Below, one piece after another: positions 10,953 to 22,790 of a stretch of 64,000 nucleotides of DNA. Within the stretch, counting starts at the first letter, position 1. The number at the start of each line of letters is the position of its first letter. Source of the stretch: Capsicum annuum (Eukaryota > Streptophyta > Magnoliopsida > Solanales > Solanaceae); contig NC_061115.1 of assembly GCF_002878395.1 (NCBI RefSeq), positions 98,925,116 to 98,989,115 of the forward strand, read 5' to 3'. A program made the translations under genes and the position numbers. The notes beneath the pieces are model-generated. The model was not told the origin of the DNA. It made no database searches and worked only from the letters and a program-made list of their open reading frames with translations.

Positions 10953-11907
10953 TTGAATGTATGGAGTACTTTAAACAATGAGCCTCAACTAGAATAATAG
11001 GAATCAAATCATTAACATGAGGCAGACAAACTCACCACTTAATCTGAAACACACCCTCACTATCGAGAATTACCTCCATAGCCTTACCTTAGAAAACCTT
11101 ATCATAAATTGTTCTCAAAATATCATCCTCAAATTATTTAGCCTTTATTTGATCAAGAAATATAGACCTAGCCTCTACACTTTTAGTAATCCTCCTCTAT
11201 CAGACACCTTAATTCATATGAACCTATTATCTAGAGTTTGAATTTCTCTTTCCAATGGATGCCTAGTAGCATTCAAATAAGCTAAGCTGCCCATACTTCC
11301 TGACTTTCGACTTAATGCATCAGCTACCATATTAGCTTTCCCAAATATTATACAATGGTGATATCGTAATTTTTAAGTAACTTCATCCATCTATGTTGTC
11401 TTAAATTCAAATCCCTCTACGTGAAACACATGTTGTAAACTATGGTGATCAATGAACACTTCATAATGAACTCCATACAAGTAACACATCTATATCTTAA
11501 GATCAAAAAATATGTCAGCCAACCCTAAGTCATAAATTGGAAAATTCATCTTATTAGGCTTTAATTGCCTTAAAGCATAAGAAATCACATTCTTTTCCTA
11601 CATCAAAATAACACCCAAAACGGAATATAAGGCATCATAATAACTAATAAAATCATTATCCTTTATAGGTAAGGTATGAATAGGAGTGGTAATTAAAAAG
11701 GTCTTGAGCTTTTGAATGCTCTCCTCACACTTATCAAACCAAATAAACAGTGTATCCTTCTAAGTTAACTATGTTAGATGAATAGCAAGAGAAGCAAACA
11801 CTTTCACAAACCTATGATAATAACTTGATAATCCCATAAAACTATAAACTTCTTTCCCTAAAATACTCCTAGCCTAATTCTTAACCACTTTAATCTTCTG
11901 AGGTCTA
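10953..11907 (-). pseudogene. Tekay-type pol fragment A: RNase H to integrase start
   Basis: Read on the minus strand from 11907 down, the broken frames give an RT end (LGYYHRFVK), RNase H landmarks (near HYEVFIDHHSLQHVF and VADALSRKSGS), then VSDRGG and SIFLDQIKAKQFEDD, and finally the integrase N-terminal region (EAHCLKYSIHS) at 10953. This is the order and wording of Ty3 chromovirus (Tekay/Del) pol. Stops and frameshifts are frequent. The 5' part of the same pol continues at 14471-15245, beyond a solo LTR. The Athila element 1 cuts it at 10953. Confidence 0.75.
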
Positions 11908-13261
11908 TGTAATACCCGTATTTTTTCTTAGCTTGAAAATCCTCTCAAGGATGTTAGAACTTACTTTGAAATAAGAACTCATTCTTATACACATGGTATT
12001 TCCATAATTTTCACTTCTTATCATGTGGTAAATTGAATAATCTTTCCATCAATATATAATTTACCTAAATCCGACACTCGGGCGAAGAGTTAAAGCCTTT
12101 TTAGTGAGATAGAGTTTGACCTGAGCCTTCAACGCATCGCGGAGATAGCTCAAATGGCAATTGTCAAATTCTAGTGTTGCTCTTTTATACTGGCATGTCG
12201 CGCTAAACTTCCAGGTCATAGACAAGGTGGCAACATGATAGCTCTGTATCGCGGCACCGTGTAGTTTCTTATTTGTCAATTTTCAGTGACATGGCGCATT
12301 AATGCCGCATCGTTCCAAGGGCCCAATTTGGGAAATTTTACTAAAAATTAAATTACGTATCCAGGGTTAAAAGGTTCAATTCCCCCCCCCTCCCATATAA
12401 GCTTCCAAACATGGGATTTATCCCTTATTCATCCAAAATATTAATGTTTTTCTCAAATACTATCAAGAACTCAAACTAGGGTTTTCATAAAAGGTCCAAT
12501 TTCAAGAAGGTTTCACCATTAATATTCATGAAATCACGATCTAATGTATGCATAGTGTTCATTCATGGACGTTTTCATTCATGGAATCCTTTCATCCACG
12601 AAGTCCAAGAATCCCTTTTCTAAACTCAAGTTATGGATTTTATATATGTTTTCATGTTTTGGCTGCTCATGTTCATGTTTGATAGATGTGAAATTGGATT
12701 CTATGCCATGATTATTGGTAGTTTCTATATGGGTTTAATTACTATAGCCATAGATTCATGCAACCCTCAGATTTAAACCCTTGAATGATGAAATTAGAAT
12801 TGAATAATGATGTTTACATGTACCATACCTGTCATATATTTGATTAAATGCCTAGATGAAGGAATATTGTCTAACTAGCATAATATCATGAAATACCCAT
12901 AAATGTACAAGCTTATGCCTATTAGATGTTTGATGAAATGCTTTAATAAACATATTGTGATGATTATCATGTATTCAAGAATATCAAGTCATGTCAGTTT
13001 TCTTCCATTGAGTCCTCGAGTTACTTGTACCCAAAATATTAGCTGTGTGCCTAGATCTATGCCATGTTTTCAAGATACTCTCAGTCTAGCTATGAAATCT
13101 TACACTTCAGATAGTCTTATGACTCAGGAAAATATCCATGATCTCATAACTCAGTCAGTTGTCAGATATCAGTAGTATTCCGTCAACCACGAAAATTCAG
13201 TAACTCAGTCTATGCTCAGTTCAGTTCAATAAATCATGTTCAGTGTCCATTCAGATGGGAG

Positions 13262-13460
13262 TAGGAATTATCACCGAGTGAACCCAAGGATGGGGACTCA
13301 CCTATTATACGAGGGTGTGATTTCTAGAAGCAATCCTTACATTCCAGAACAATGTAGCCAGTATAGGTTGAGACATCGTAGCCTGCTATATGAGGGTAGA
13401 TGAGGTGGCTTAACCTATTATGTGAGGGTTCCTACCATTCTCGCTAGAGTTACCTGTTAT
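13262..13460 (+). repeat. Short repeats inside the solo LTR (TATRYGAGGGT motif)
   Basis: The motif CCTATTATACGAGGGT recurs in variants four times (near 13302, 13381, 13417 and 13450: TATACGAGGGT, TATATGAGGGT, TATGTGAGGGT, TATATGAGGGT). Such arrays lie in the body of Tekay LTRs. No function is implied. Confidence 0.5.
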
Positions 13461-13604
13461 ATGAGGGTTACTCATAAGTTGTCCTTACCAAAGCACAGTA
13501 TTGACACTTTTCCAATTAGGGCGTAGATTGGACCCCAGCTCAGCTATCATAGCACCTTCGGGGAATGTTGGTTAGATACTACTTCCCATAGTTTCATGTT
13601 ACAG

Positions 13605-13800
13605 AATCAGGACTATTAGATACAGTCAATCAATCTTAGTAATAGAACTCAGATAGTTCTTCAGATTTTAGGACTGTCAGATATAGCCAACTCACATACA
13701 ATACGGAACTCAGATAGTTCCATCAGATTCAGGACTGTCAGATATAGTCACCCATGTTATTAGTATTATTCAGATATAGTCCTTCATGTTATTAGTCATA
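13605..13800 (+). repeat. 61 bp tandem array inside the solo LTR
   Basis: Three imperfect units begin near 13611, 13672 and 13733 (GACTATTAGATACAGTCA, GACTGTCAGATATAGCC, GACTGTCAGATATAGTC), each followed or preceded by CAGATAGTTC. The spacing is 61 bp. A related array was not obvious in the other Tekay LTR. Confidence 0.6.
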
Positions 13801-14470
13801 TCAGTTACTGGCATATCACTTTATCAGTATACAAACTCAGAAATCATGAAATCACATTGACAGTTACAGCTACGTATTTATGCATGTATTCTCATATTTA
13901 TGCTAGATAGTCAGTTAGCATTATTCATGCATGTAAACCATTGCATATAGCCTACCTCACATATATACTCGGTACATATGTACTGACTCATTCACACTTT
14001 GGTGCCTTCTTTTTATGTTACACCATAGGTTTAGAGACACGAGTTCCAAATCAGTAGTAAATTCTAGATTTAGCAGTCAGAGTAGAAGTGAGTCCTCATC
14101 CTTCAAGGACATAATGATTTTTAGTATCTCATTGATTAGCTTATTAGTTAGAGTTAGTTAGGGACATATCCCATCAACTCTTTATTTAGATTCTTCAGAT
14201 AGTAGAGGTGTTCAGACTAGATGTAGATTAGATACAGACTATCATGTTTTAGACTTTGGTTTTGTTTTGGGTATTCTATTACTCCACATAGATATTACGT
14301 TATTCAGTTATATTCATGATCAAACCTTATGGCCTTTCAGGTCATGTTTCCTCATTATTATGTTATCTTATGTAGTATACAGGTACAGATATCAGTCATA
14401 GGTTAGCTTATGGTCCTTCGGGGTCATGAGCACCGTGTATTGTTCTAGTTCAGCAAATCGGGTCATTACA

Positions 14471-15245
14471 GTCTACCATCATCCCTTATTTTTAAACTAC
14501 ATGCCCCAAAAAGGACATAAAGGTCAACCAAAATTCACACTAAGAAAACTTTGCATAAAGCTTCTTTTCTTTTAAAAAACCTAAAAAAATCCTTAAGTGG
14601 TTCTCATATTCCTTCTTACTCTTAGAATAAACTAAAATATCATCAATGAAGACAATCATGAAAGAATACAAATAGGCTTAAATATCCCATTCATCAAACC
14701 CAAAAAAGTAGTTGAGGCATTAGTCAGCCCAAAATATATCACAAGAAACTCATAGTACCCATACCTAGTTCAAAGTGCAGTCTTAGGAACATCGTTAGCA
14801 TGAATCTTAAGTTGATGATCCAAACCTCAAATTAATCTTCGAAAACGTGAATTCACCCTAAAAACAGTCAAACAAATCATTGTTATGGGGTAGATAATAC
14901 TTGTTATGGATTATAACCTTATTCCGCAACTTACAGAGTATACACATACAAAGGCATCCATCCTTATTTTTTACAAATAAGATAAGAGAACCCCATAGAG
15001 GAATTCAAATGAATAATCCCTTACCCAACAAATCCTAAAATGATCCTTTAGCTTCTTAACTTAGCTGGAGTCATCCTATACTGGGTAATAGAAATAGGAT
15101 AGGTACATGGCTTTAGATCAATACAAAAATCAATGTCCTAATTTGGTGGCATGCCAGGCAAATCTGTAGGAGACACCTCCTAAAACTCACACACCATAGG
15201 AAATAACTCAGTAGATGGGACCTCTATAGTAGTGTCCTAAAAAAC
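14471..15245 (-). pseudogene. Tekay-type pol fragment B: protease end and RT N-terminus
   Basis: On the minus strand from 15245 the frames spell VPSTELFPMVCEF, then SPTDLPGMPPN and DIDFCIDLKPCTYPIS, the classical entry to chromovirus RT (LPGMPP, DIDF.IDL, PISI..YRM). RT remnants continue to 14476, where the frame resumes at 11907 beyond the solo LTR. Multiple stops are present. The host element has lost its gag, LTRs and 3' end in this window. Confidence 0.75.
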
Positions 15246-15329
15246 TAGAGAAAAATAAATATTAGGTACCCAAAAGCTCTGGTAATTTTTCCCCATCCAA
15301 TTACCGCCAACCCTAAGTCCCCACCATCT

Positions 15330-17245
15330 ATGGCTTCAAACAGTGGCCAACTATCTAAGGTGGTTCATCAGGTCCCCTCTACGCAGTTAACTCCTTTGAT
15401 CTCACCCTCAAAAAACCTTACCATAGTTAAGGAGCCTACGGATCCTATTGGAAATTATTCTATAATCATAAATCCTAGAACAAACACAAAAATAAAGAGA
15501 AAGAAAGTTGATGACACTCTTATTCCCATGAAGAAAGTTAATATAAATGAGGGAGTTTTGATATTTAAGTGGAATAAATAAAAGGTTACAAGAATGAAAA
15601 TAATTGAAGAATTAAAATATGAAATTGTAGGCAAGTTCTCATAAGGATGGCCTAATATAGCAGAACTTAGAGAACAACTACCAAAATAGTGTGCGATTAA
15701 AGGAAAGTGCTAGATAATGATTATTAGAGATAGACATGTTCTAATAAGGATGGAATTAGATAATAACCTTATTAACTTATTGTCCAAGAGCTCTTATTTC
15801 ATCAATCCAAAAATGGTAATTAGTATCAAATGCGTCCCCTCATATATAATGATAATTGTACGTCGGGTGAGGAAACTAAACTAGTATTAGCCCGGATCTC
15901 TTTTCCTGATTTGCTTTGCTTCGGTTGTTGGAAAGCGCTTGCATTTTAATATTTCTATAATTAATAAGACATGACCAATCCGTGTTAGTGCTAAAGTGTA
16001 ATTAGACCTTTTATCAGAAAAACACTTTTATGCAATGACGGAGATTAAGAATTAAGTCACACAAGAAAAAAAAGAACATCAAAGTGAAAATGAAATATGA
16101 CATAGTACCAACCTATTACACAAAATTCAAGTTACAAGGACATGAGATGCATGATCATGAAGTGCTTAACAAAAATTAAGACAAGTAGCAGAGGAACCTG
16201 CAGAAGTCACTCAATAAAATCAAAATTAGCAGCAACAAAATAGAGGATAGAGATATGGAAGTGATAAGAAATATGGAATTCAACCCTGAGAAGGTTTATA
16301 TGCAAAAAAATACAGATGTAGTAGAAGGTGCTCTCTCATTATACAATCCTTTCGATGTGCTTAAATAGGAAGAAAACAAAGATGATATAGGAGAAGAGAC
16401 AAATAAGAAGCAACATATAGAGTCTACTAAGGGTTGGGTTGAGAGCTTTTAATACAACAAAAATTAGGGATTAAACCCTAAGTCCAATGCAAAATACAAA
16501 CACTACACAAAAGAAGTAAGATATTGGTAAGCATAAGTCATAGCAAAATAAAAAGAGTAGTAAAAATAAGGAGATAGAGTGGAGGGTGGAAAACTCACCC
16601 TTGAAAAAGAAAAAGTGGATTTTTTAATAGAGCAGTAGCAGTAACAACAAAAAAATAATAATGTTTAAGAAAATAATAAGATAGTGAAACAAGAACTATA
16701 GTAGAGAGAAGAACATAATTGTATGACAACAGAATAGCAGCATAAGGCTATTATTTCTCAAGAACCTAAAATAATTGTTAAGCGATTAGCAGTAGGTATA
16801 AATATAGAGAGTCTACAAAATAGTAAAATAAATGAAGAATAAAAGAGTATATATGATGAGTTACTAGAAATAGGTCAAGAGCACCTACTGGAGCTTGAGC
16901 CTGTAACATATCATAAGACCTCTATTAGAACTTTCATGATATAATTAAATATTAGGTGGAGGAAATTACTACAGTAGTTACAAAGTAAAATCATAGTATT
17001 AATGAAAAATTTGATGGTGATAAATATAATGTTATAGAGAATGTTAGTATGCATGGTGATCTATCTCCATGAAATACAAAAAATACTAATAAAAGATGAA
17101 AGGAACAAGTTGTTGCTGACAATCGCACACCAAAATAAACAGTTCCAAAGAGAGAAGTGGTTACTACTAAATATGTTAAATGATGTTAAAGAAAATCTTT
17201 TAGAACATTAGGTATGTAATACTCAAAAAGATATTAGTAGATTAC
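15330..17245 (+). pseudogene. LINE ORF1-like pseudogene (DUF4283 domain, decayed zinc knuckle)
   Basis: An 83-residue ORF (15330-15581) precedes frames that spell EELKYEIVGKFS, GWPNIAELREQLPK, RDRHVLIRMELDNNLINLLS (15600-15790) and EETKLVLARISFPDL (15865-15910). This is the pattern of the plant DUF4283 domain. Further on, VKMKYDIVPTYYTKFKLQGH (16084-16145) corresponds to the zinc-knuckle segment that follows DUF4283, but its Cys residues are replaced by Tyr and Phe. DUF4283 proteins are typically ORF1 of plant L1-type LINEs and bind nucleic acid. The rest to 17245 is A-rich and full of stops. The downstream RT was not found. A Tekay LTR cuts it at 17246. Confidence 0.65.
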
Positions 17246-19505
17246 TGTAATACCCCGTATTAATTTTAGCTCAATTTAGCTCATAATTGCAAGTTAAGGG
17301 GTCCAAGCCTTGGAAATTCACTAAGTGTTGAGGACTTAGTCATTTTCAATACCCCTAAACTTCGATGATTTTATTTTTAAACTTCCCAACCTTGGGACAT
17401 AGATTTTTGAGTTATTCACGATCGGGGTTGTTTAAAGTATATCTTGGGTGAGTTTTGGAATTTTTAAACGAGTGTAGGGGAGTGTTTGGAAAACCAAAAT
17501 AGTAGCACCACCGGGATAAGCGGGAGTTTCCCCCTCCAGTCCACTGGGGTAAGGCGGGTGCCTTCTCCTTCAGTCCACTGCTCTAAGACAGGCACCGCCC
17601 AGCCTAGTCTGCAACTACAGGGCCCGCGTCGCACCCTTGCTATTCCATCCAGCTATGTTCTTGATATTTTAAGGGTATTTGGGTAAATTTCATTCACCTA
17701 ATTCATCCATAGTAAGAATTTGGGACTCCCAAGGAGCATTATTTGCTTTTTACTCACAAATTCTCTCAAGAAAAACCCTCTTTATTTCCAAGAAAAAACC
17801 CTAACTCTTTCACGAGAAATCAAGGAACTCAAGGTTCAAGTTCAAGAAATACTCAAGGAATTTTAAAGAATTAATCTAGTGAGGTATGTGAGATGTTTAT
17901 CCATAGGTCCCTTTCAGCCATGGAGCCCAAAATACTCTTTTGGTTTAATTTATGAGTTTATACCTATTCTTAATGAAATAAATCCATGAATCTCTTCTTA
18001 ATTCAATTTCAAGTTATGGTTACAAATGTTTTCAAGTAGAATAAGTCATGTCATACTTCAAGTGTTACAATTCCCATGTCATGATCAATTGATTTTAGGA
18101 TTAACCCTCAAGTTATAAATTTAGACATGTAATAATGTTGTTTTCCTTATGTTTAAGGCATTCCCATGTCCAAGTTTATGATTATTACATGTTTGATGAA
18201 ATGGCTATGTTTTTATTCTTTGAACTGTGATTTCATGCTATAGTGTTTCAAGTTTGATATTGTACTTTATAATAATTCAGTGCTGGTGAGTTATGAACAT
18301 GTGATACCTAGTTATTTTATATGATTTCAGTGTCTCAGAAATGATTTCAGTTGAACCATGAGTATTATCATTTAGTCAGTTATTATGATCAGACATGATG
18401 AGCAAAGTTAGTTGTATGTTCAGTTGTATCTAATTTAGCTCATTTCTGTACCAGTGTCAGTTTAGTTGGGAGTAGGATTTAGCACTAAGAAAACCTAGGG
18501 ATAAGGGCTCACCCATTGGTTAGGAATGAGTCCTTAGTAGAAGCCCTTAAGTTCCAGAACTATGTAGACAACATAGGATTACGAGATGTCACCCGCCAGT
18601 TTTGGACTAACACTCTCTTAGGGGTTACCCGCTAGTTTAGGACCGACTTACTAGTCCTTTGGGACATATAATAAGTAGATCCACAAAGCCAGTGTTAGTA
18701 TCCGTGGCACAGTACTGACACTCTTCCAATTGCGGATACAGGTTGGGCCCCGACTAGCTCAGATTAGGGCATGTTAGTTAGATAATACCTCCCACAGTCT
18801 TAGTACAGTATTCAGTATATTTTAGTTTAGGTTTTCTTGACCAAGTTATAGAACCTCAGTTATTCAGTTATATAGATTTTATTTATTCAGTTTATAAATT
18901 ATTTTAGAAACATATTTATACTTGGTCTTGCATTCACAGAGGTTATATAATTATGCATTTATGCTTAGTTATTTTCATGTATTTTGTTCAGTACTTATCT
19001 CATATACCTGTACATTTAAAGTAATGAATGCATACTTTTCTTTGTTCTATATTGTTTTATAACATAGGTTTGGATGCTCAGTTTCCCGACCACTCTAAGA
19101 CAACTCAGCGACATTCAGTACCAGTATAGGTGAGTCCTTCTCCGTCGAGGACATGATTTATTTAATTTAGTTACTCCAATACTTTATTATGTTTAGTTAG
19201 TTAGAGTTATTTGGGGGTCTATCCCATCAACCCCTCAGTCAGTTTAGAGGCTTTCAGACAAATTAGACAATTAGCTAGACAGTTAGTCAGTTACATTATA
19301 TTTTTATCAGTTGTTTCAGATATTTTAGTGTTTTGTATTTCAGTATTCCAGAGTTATAGTATCTTATCATAGTGTCTTTTGTATATGCTGTTTTATTACT
19401 ATTTTGTTCAGAGCTCACAGCAGGTACCAGCTCATAGGTTAGCTTGTGGCAATTCGTGACCATAAGTACCATGGCATGACTATGGGGTAGCCTCGGGTTA
19501 TAACA
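17246..19505 (+). repeat. 5' LTR of the plus-strand Tekay element
   Basis: It is 2260 bp, starts TGTAATACCCCGTATT, ends GGGTTATAACA, and is followed after five bases by a tRNA-Met primer site. A GC-rich stretch at 17505-17640 contains CAGTCCACTG twice (17537 and 17571, 34 bp apart) and hosts a spurious ORF (17486-17686). The right flank is the element's own interior. The left flank is ATTAC (17241-17245), with no second copy available for comparison because the 3' LTR is lost. Confidence 0.85.
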
Positions 19506-19510
19506 AAACT

Positions 19511-19523
19511 TGGTATCAGAGCC
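19511..19523 (+). other. tRNA-Met primer binding site
   Basis: TGGTATCAGAGCC matches the complement of the initiator tRNA-Met 3' end (TGGTATCAGAGCCA) over 13 bases. Tekay and most plant chromoviruses use this primer. Confidence 0.9.
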
Positions 19524-19729
19524 TAAGGTTTCAAACTATCCTAGGGAGTCTAAAATTCATGTTCAGTAGCGTCTTGTGTATAGGTGTGAAGTGCGCCACA
19601 CTTATAGACAAGAGGCTATGAAATGTTTTAGGAAAATTTCCCTTTTTTCAATTTTCATGTCATGAGAAAGAGTATAATGCTCTATTTAAATTCTCTTTCT
19701 AACTCACCCTTTATTTCGCTTACATACAA

Positions 19730-20763
19730 TGCCTCCCATAAGAAATAATGGAAGAAGGAATGGGGATCAACCCGTGCCACCGTCTGTTCAGAAAGATACC
19801 CTAAATGAGTATATCTCTCACACCAAATTCAAGGCTGCTTTCACTACCTTATCCTATTCAATAGATTCTTAGAACAACCGACAAGTTATTTTCCCAAGTA
19901 ATCCAGTGGCAAATACGACTGCAATTAGGATTCGAGATTTTACCCGGATGAATCCCCTTTTATTTTCAATATCCAAATCTGAAGAAGATTCATAAGAGTT
20001 TTTTGATATGGTTCAGAAGGTGACAGATATTTTGGGTGTCACTTCGAGTGAAAGTGCAGAGTTGGTTGCATATCAGTTGTAGGATATAGCTCATACCTAG
20101 TTTAAGCAGTGAAAGAAGGACCGCAGGTAGAGCCAGGGCCAATTGAGTGGGAGCAGTTTGCCACAACCTTCGTAGACAGGTTCTTCCCATTAGAATTAAG
20201 GAGAGTTAAGGTTCAAGAATTCATCAATTTTAAGCATGGTTATATGAGTGTGAAGGAGTACTCGCTTAAGTTCACTCATCTGTCGAGGTATGCTCCTACC
20301 ATAGTGGCGGATAATAGGTCTATAATGAGTAAGTTTGTATCTTGTATAGCTGATAGAATGGTCAAAGATTATAGGACAGCCATGTTAATTAAGGATATGG
20401 ACTTATCTATACTTATGGTTCATGCTCAGTATATTGAAGAAGATAAGTGTAAGGAGAGGGAGAAAAAGAACAAGAAGGCCAAAATAGGTGGTTTCAACTT
20501 TTCTCAGACAAAGTTAGAGGGTGTTAATCATTCTCAGTTTTGTCAAAAATATTTATCCCCATCTTCGTTTTCAGCTAGTGTGCCAGTGCCTAAGTTCAGG
20601 TAGCATAGCCAGGATAGGGTACTAGGCTCTAAATCCCAGTGCAGTGTGAGCAGTGGCTATACTAATCTGCTCTACAAGTAGGAATCATAAGGGTGTGTGT
20701 AAGGATGATAGTGATGTGTGTCTTAGGTGTGCCAAGCTGGGTCACAGGGTCTAGAAATGTCCA
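19730..20763 (+). pseudogene. Tekay gag pseudogene
   Basis: A start codon at 19730 opens MPPIRNNGRRNGDQP, a basic N-terminus usual for this gag. Stops follow at about 19870. The capsid-like part (retrotransposon gag domain) is clearest in 20109-20603: IEWEQFATTFVDRFFP, then QEFINFKHGYMSVKEYSLKF and LSRYAPTIVADN. A zinc knuckle CLRCAKLGHRV-stop-KC (CX2CX4HX4C) sits at 20719-20760 with an in-frame TAG. The intact protein would form the particle shell and bind the RNA. At least four stops or frameshifts break it. Confidence 0.8.
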
Positions 20764-20877
20764 ATAGTTTCTCAGAAGGGCTAGTCTAATCTTTCATCAA
20801 CTCCAGCAGGCAGCCTGACTCAGCAGGGTGCCACTTCTAGTGCAACCAGTGGGCAGCATCAAAATAGGATGTAAGCA

Positions 20878-21192
20878 CTCCAGAATCGACACGATCAGGA
20901 AAGTTCTCTTGATGTGGTTATAGGTACGTTACAAGTTTTTCATCTTTATGTTTATGCTTTATTAGACCCTGGAGCTTCACTTTTTTTTGTGACCCCTTAT
21001 ATAGTAGTAGACTTTGGTGTTAGTCCCAAAACTTTAGCAGAACCCTTCTCAGTGTCTACTCAAGTAAGTAGCTCTATTATAGCCAGGCGGGTATACAGGA
21101 ACTACCCGTTCATGGTATCTCAAAAAGTTACCTCAGTTGATCTAGTGGAGTTACAAAAAATGGATTTTGATTTCATTATCAACATAGATTAG
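20878..21192 (+). pseudogene. Retropepsin (aspartic protease) pseudogene
   Basis: The 92-residue ORF from 20914 contains LLDPGAS with the catalytic Asp at 20965-20967 (family form LLDPGST or LLDSGAT), preceded by DVVIGTLQV and followed by the FGVSPKTL segment typical of chromovirus proteases. It ends at a stop at 21190. The domain itself is nearly whole, but the polyprotein is broken on both sides. Confidence 0.75.
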
Positions 21193-21414
21193 CTCCACTC
21201 ATGTTATGCCTTATTTGATTACAGAAATAGAGTCGTTCAATTTCAGTTTTTGAACAAACCAATCATTGAATGGAGGAGTAGTACCTCAGTGTTTAGGGGC
21301 CAAGTTATTTCTTATCTTTGACCAAGAAAGATGATATTTAAAATGTGTGTTTATCATCTTGTTCAAGTCAGACTTTTGTTACGAGACTCTGTGTCTCGAT
21401 TCAGTTTTAGTAGT

Positions 21415-22350
21415 GTGGGAATTTCTAGATGTGTTCCCTGAATATCTTCCCAGAGTTCCTCCCAAAAGGGAAATCAACTTCGAAATAGATTTCCTTCCAA
21501 ATACCTAACCTATCTCTATTCTACCCTACAGAATGGCTCCAACTGAGCTTAAGGAGTTGAAAGAGCAGTTAGAAGATCTCTTTTATAAGTGTTTCACAGG
21601 CCTAGTGTTTCCCTATTGGGCGCTCCAGTCTTGTTCGTGCATAAGAAAGATGGTTCTCTCAGAATATGCATCGATTATCGTAAGTTGAACAAAGTCATAA
21701 TCAAAAATAAGTATACTCTCCCCATAATTGATGACTTGTTCGGCCAACTTCAGGGTTCCAGTTATTTCTCGAAGATAAACCTTAAATTCGGCTATCATCA
21801 GCTTAGATTCAGAGAATGTGACATTCTAAAAATAGCTTTCAGAACTCGGTATGGTCACTTAGAATTTCTGGTCATGTCTTTTGGACTAATGAATGCCCCT
21901 GTATCTTTCATGGACTTAATGAATAGGGTTTTCAAACAATACTTGGACGTATTCATCATATTCTTCATTGATGATGTCCTTGTCTATTCCCGTAGTGAGA
22001 ACAACCATTCAGACAATTTAAGAATTATGTTGTAGACCTTTAGAGTTCATCAATTGTTCGCCAAATTCATAAAGTGCAAATTTTGGATAAGATCAGTAGC
22101 TTTTCTTGGCCATATTTTTTCTGGTGATGACATTATAGTTAACCCTCAAAATACCAAACAATGAGAAACTGGCTCAAACTCGTCTCTCCATTAGATATTA
22201 GGAGTTTCTTAGGTTTGGATAGCTATTACAGGCAGTTTTTTTGAAGGGTTTTATTCTATTGCAACCCCCATGTCTTGGTTGAGTTTGAACAAAGTCAAAT
22301 TTTAGTGGTCAAATCCTTATGAGAAAAGTTTTTAGGAGTTGAAGACAAGA
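21415..22350 (+). pseudogene. Ty3 reverse transcriptase pseudogene
   Basis: The entry region (PEYLPRVPPKREINFEIDF) starts near 21440. The main ORF 21589-22035 holds [37 protein letters not shown] and FIDDVLVYS (active-site Asp pair at 21970-21975). The first catalytic Asp, normally in FSKIDL, is Asn here (SKINLK, AAC at 21778-21780), a G-to-A change that would kill polymerase activity. Frameshifts and stops follow after 22035, with the SFLGL..YYR segment near 22200. Confidence 0.85.
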
Positions 22351-22790
22351 CTCACTTCCGCTCTAGTCTTGACTTTGCCTCATGGAACAGATTAGTTTAT
22401 AGTTTCTTATGATGCCTCCAGAGTTGGTCTTGGTTGTGTATTGATGTAGAGAGGTAAGTTCATATCCTACACCTCTAGACAGCTTAAAACCCATAAGAAG
22501 AATTATCCTACCTATGATCTTGAGTTGGCAATTGTTATTTTAGCCTTGAAAATTTGGAGACATTATCTATATGGGGTTCATATTGATGTGTTCACTGACC
22601 ATAAGAGTTTACAATATGTGTTCACTCGAAAAGATCTAAATTTTCATCTGAGAAGGTGACTTAAGTTGTTAAAATATTCTGATATGAGTGTGTTGCATCA
22701 TCCAGGTAAGGCCAATGTACTGGAAGATGCCCTAAGCAAATTGTCTATGGGCAGTGTTTCTCATATTGATGAGGATAAGTAGAAGTTAGT
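22351..22790 (+). pseudogene. RNase H pseudogene of the Tekay element
   Basis: The frame gives SYDASRVGLGCVLM (22405 on), [57 protein letters not shown] and LEDALSKLS (22725). This is the usual Ty3 RNase H and connection segment, with the DAS, E, D and D positions visible. Two stops (22445 and about 22660) interrupt it. Confidence 0.8.

Larger units (their letters stand above)
11908..14470 (+). mobile_element. Solo LTR of Tekay type, 2563 bp
   Basis: It starts TGTAATACCCGTA, ends CATTACA, and is flanked by a perfect 5 bp duplication GTCTA (11903-11907 and 14471-14475). Start and end resemble the 5' LTR of the Tekay element at 17246-19505 (TGTAATACCCCGTATT start, and a 3' end with GGTTAGCTTATGG against GGTTAGCTTGTGG), which gives plus orientation. 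No primer site, interior or second LTR is attached, so it arose by LTR-LTR recombination. A TATA-like CATATAAGC follows a C-rich run at 12392-12400. The ORFs at 12061-12279 and 12903-13175 lie inside it and are not genes. Confidence 0.85.

Noticed and set aside
12374..12396. Poly-C run here, and others at 29088 and 35645, as possible G-quadruplex control sites.
   Set aside because: The 29088 run is a polypurine tract. The others lie in LTRs with no further sign of function.
17486..17686. 66-residue Ser/Pro-rich ORF.
   Set aside because: It lies in the GC-rich part of a Tekay LTR. There is no support beyond length.
19511..19523. tRNA-like sequence.
   Set aside because: It is only the 13-base primer site complementary to tRNA-Met, not a tRNA gene. 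The same holds for 7712-7729 and 57941-57954.
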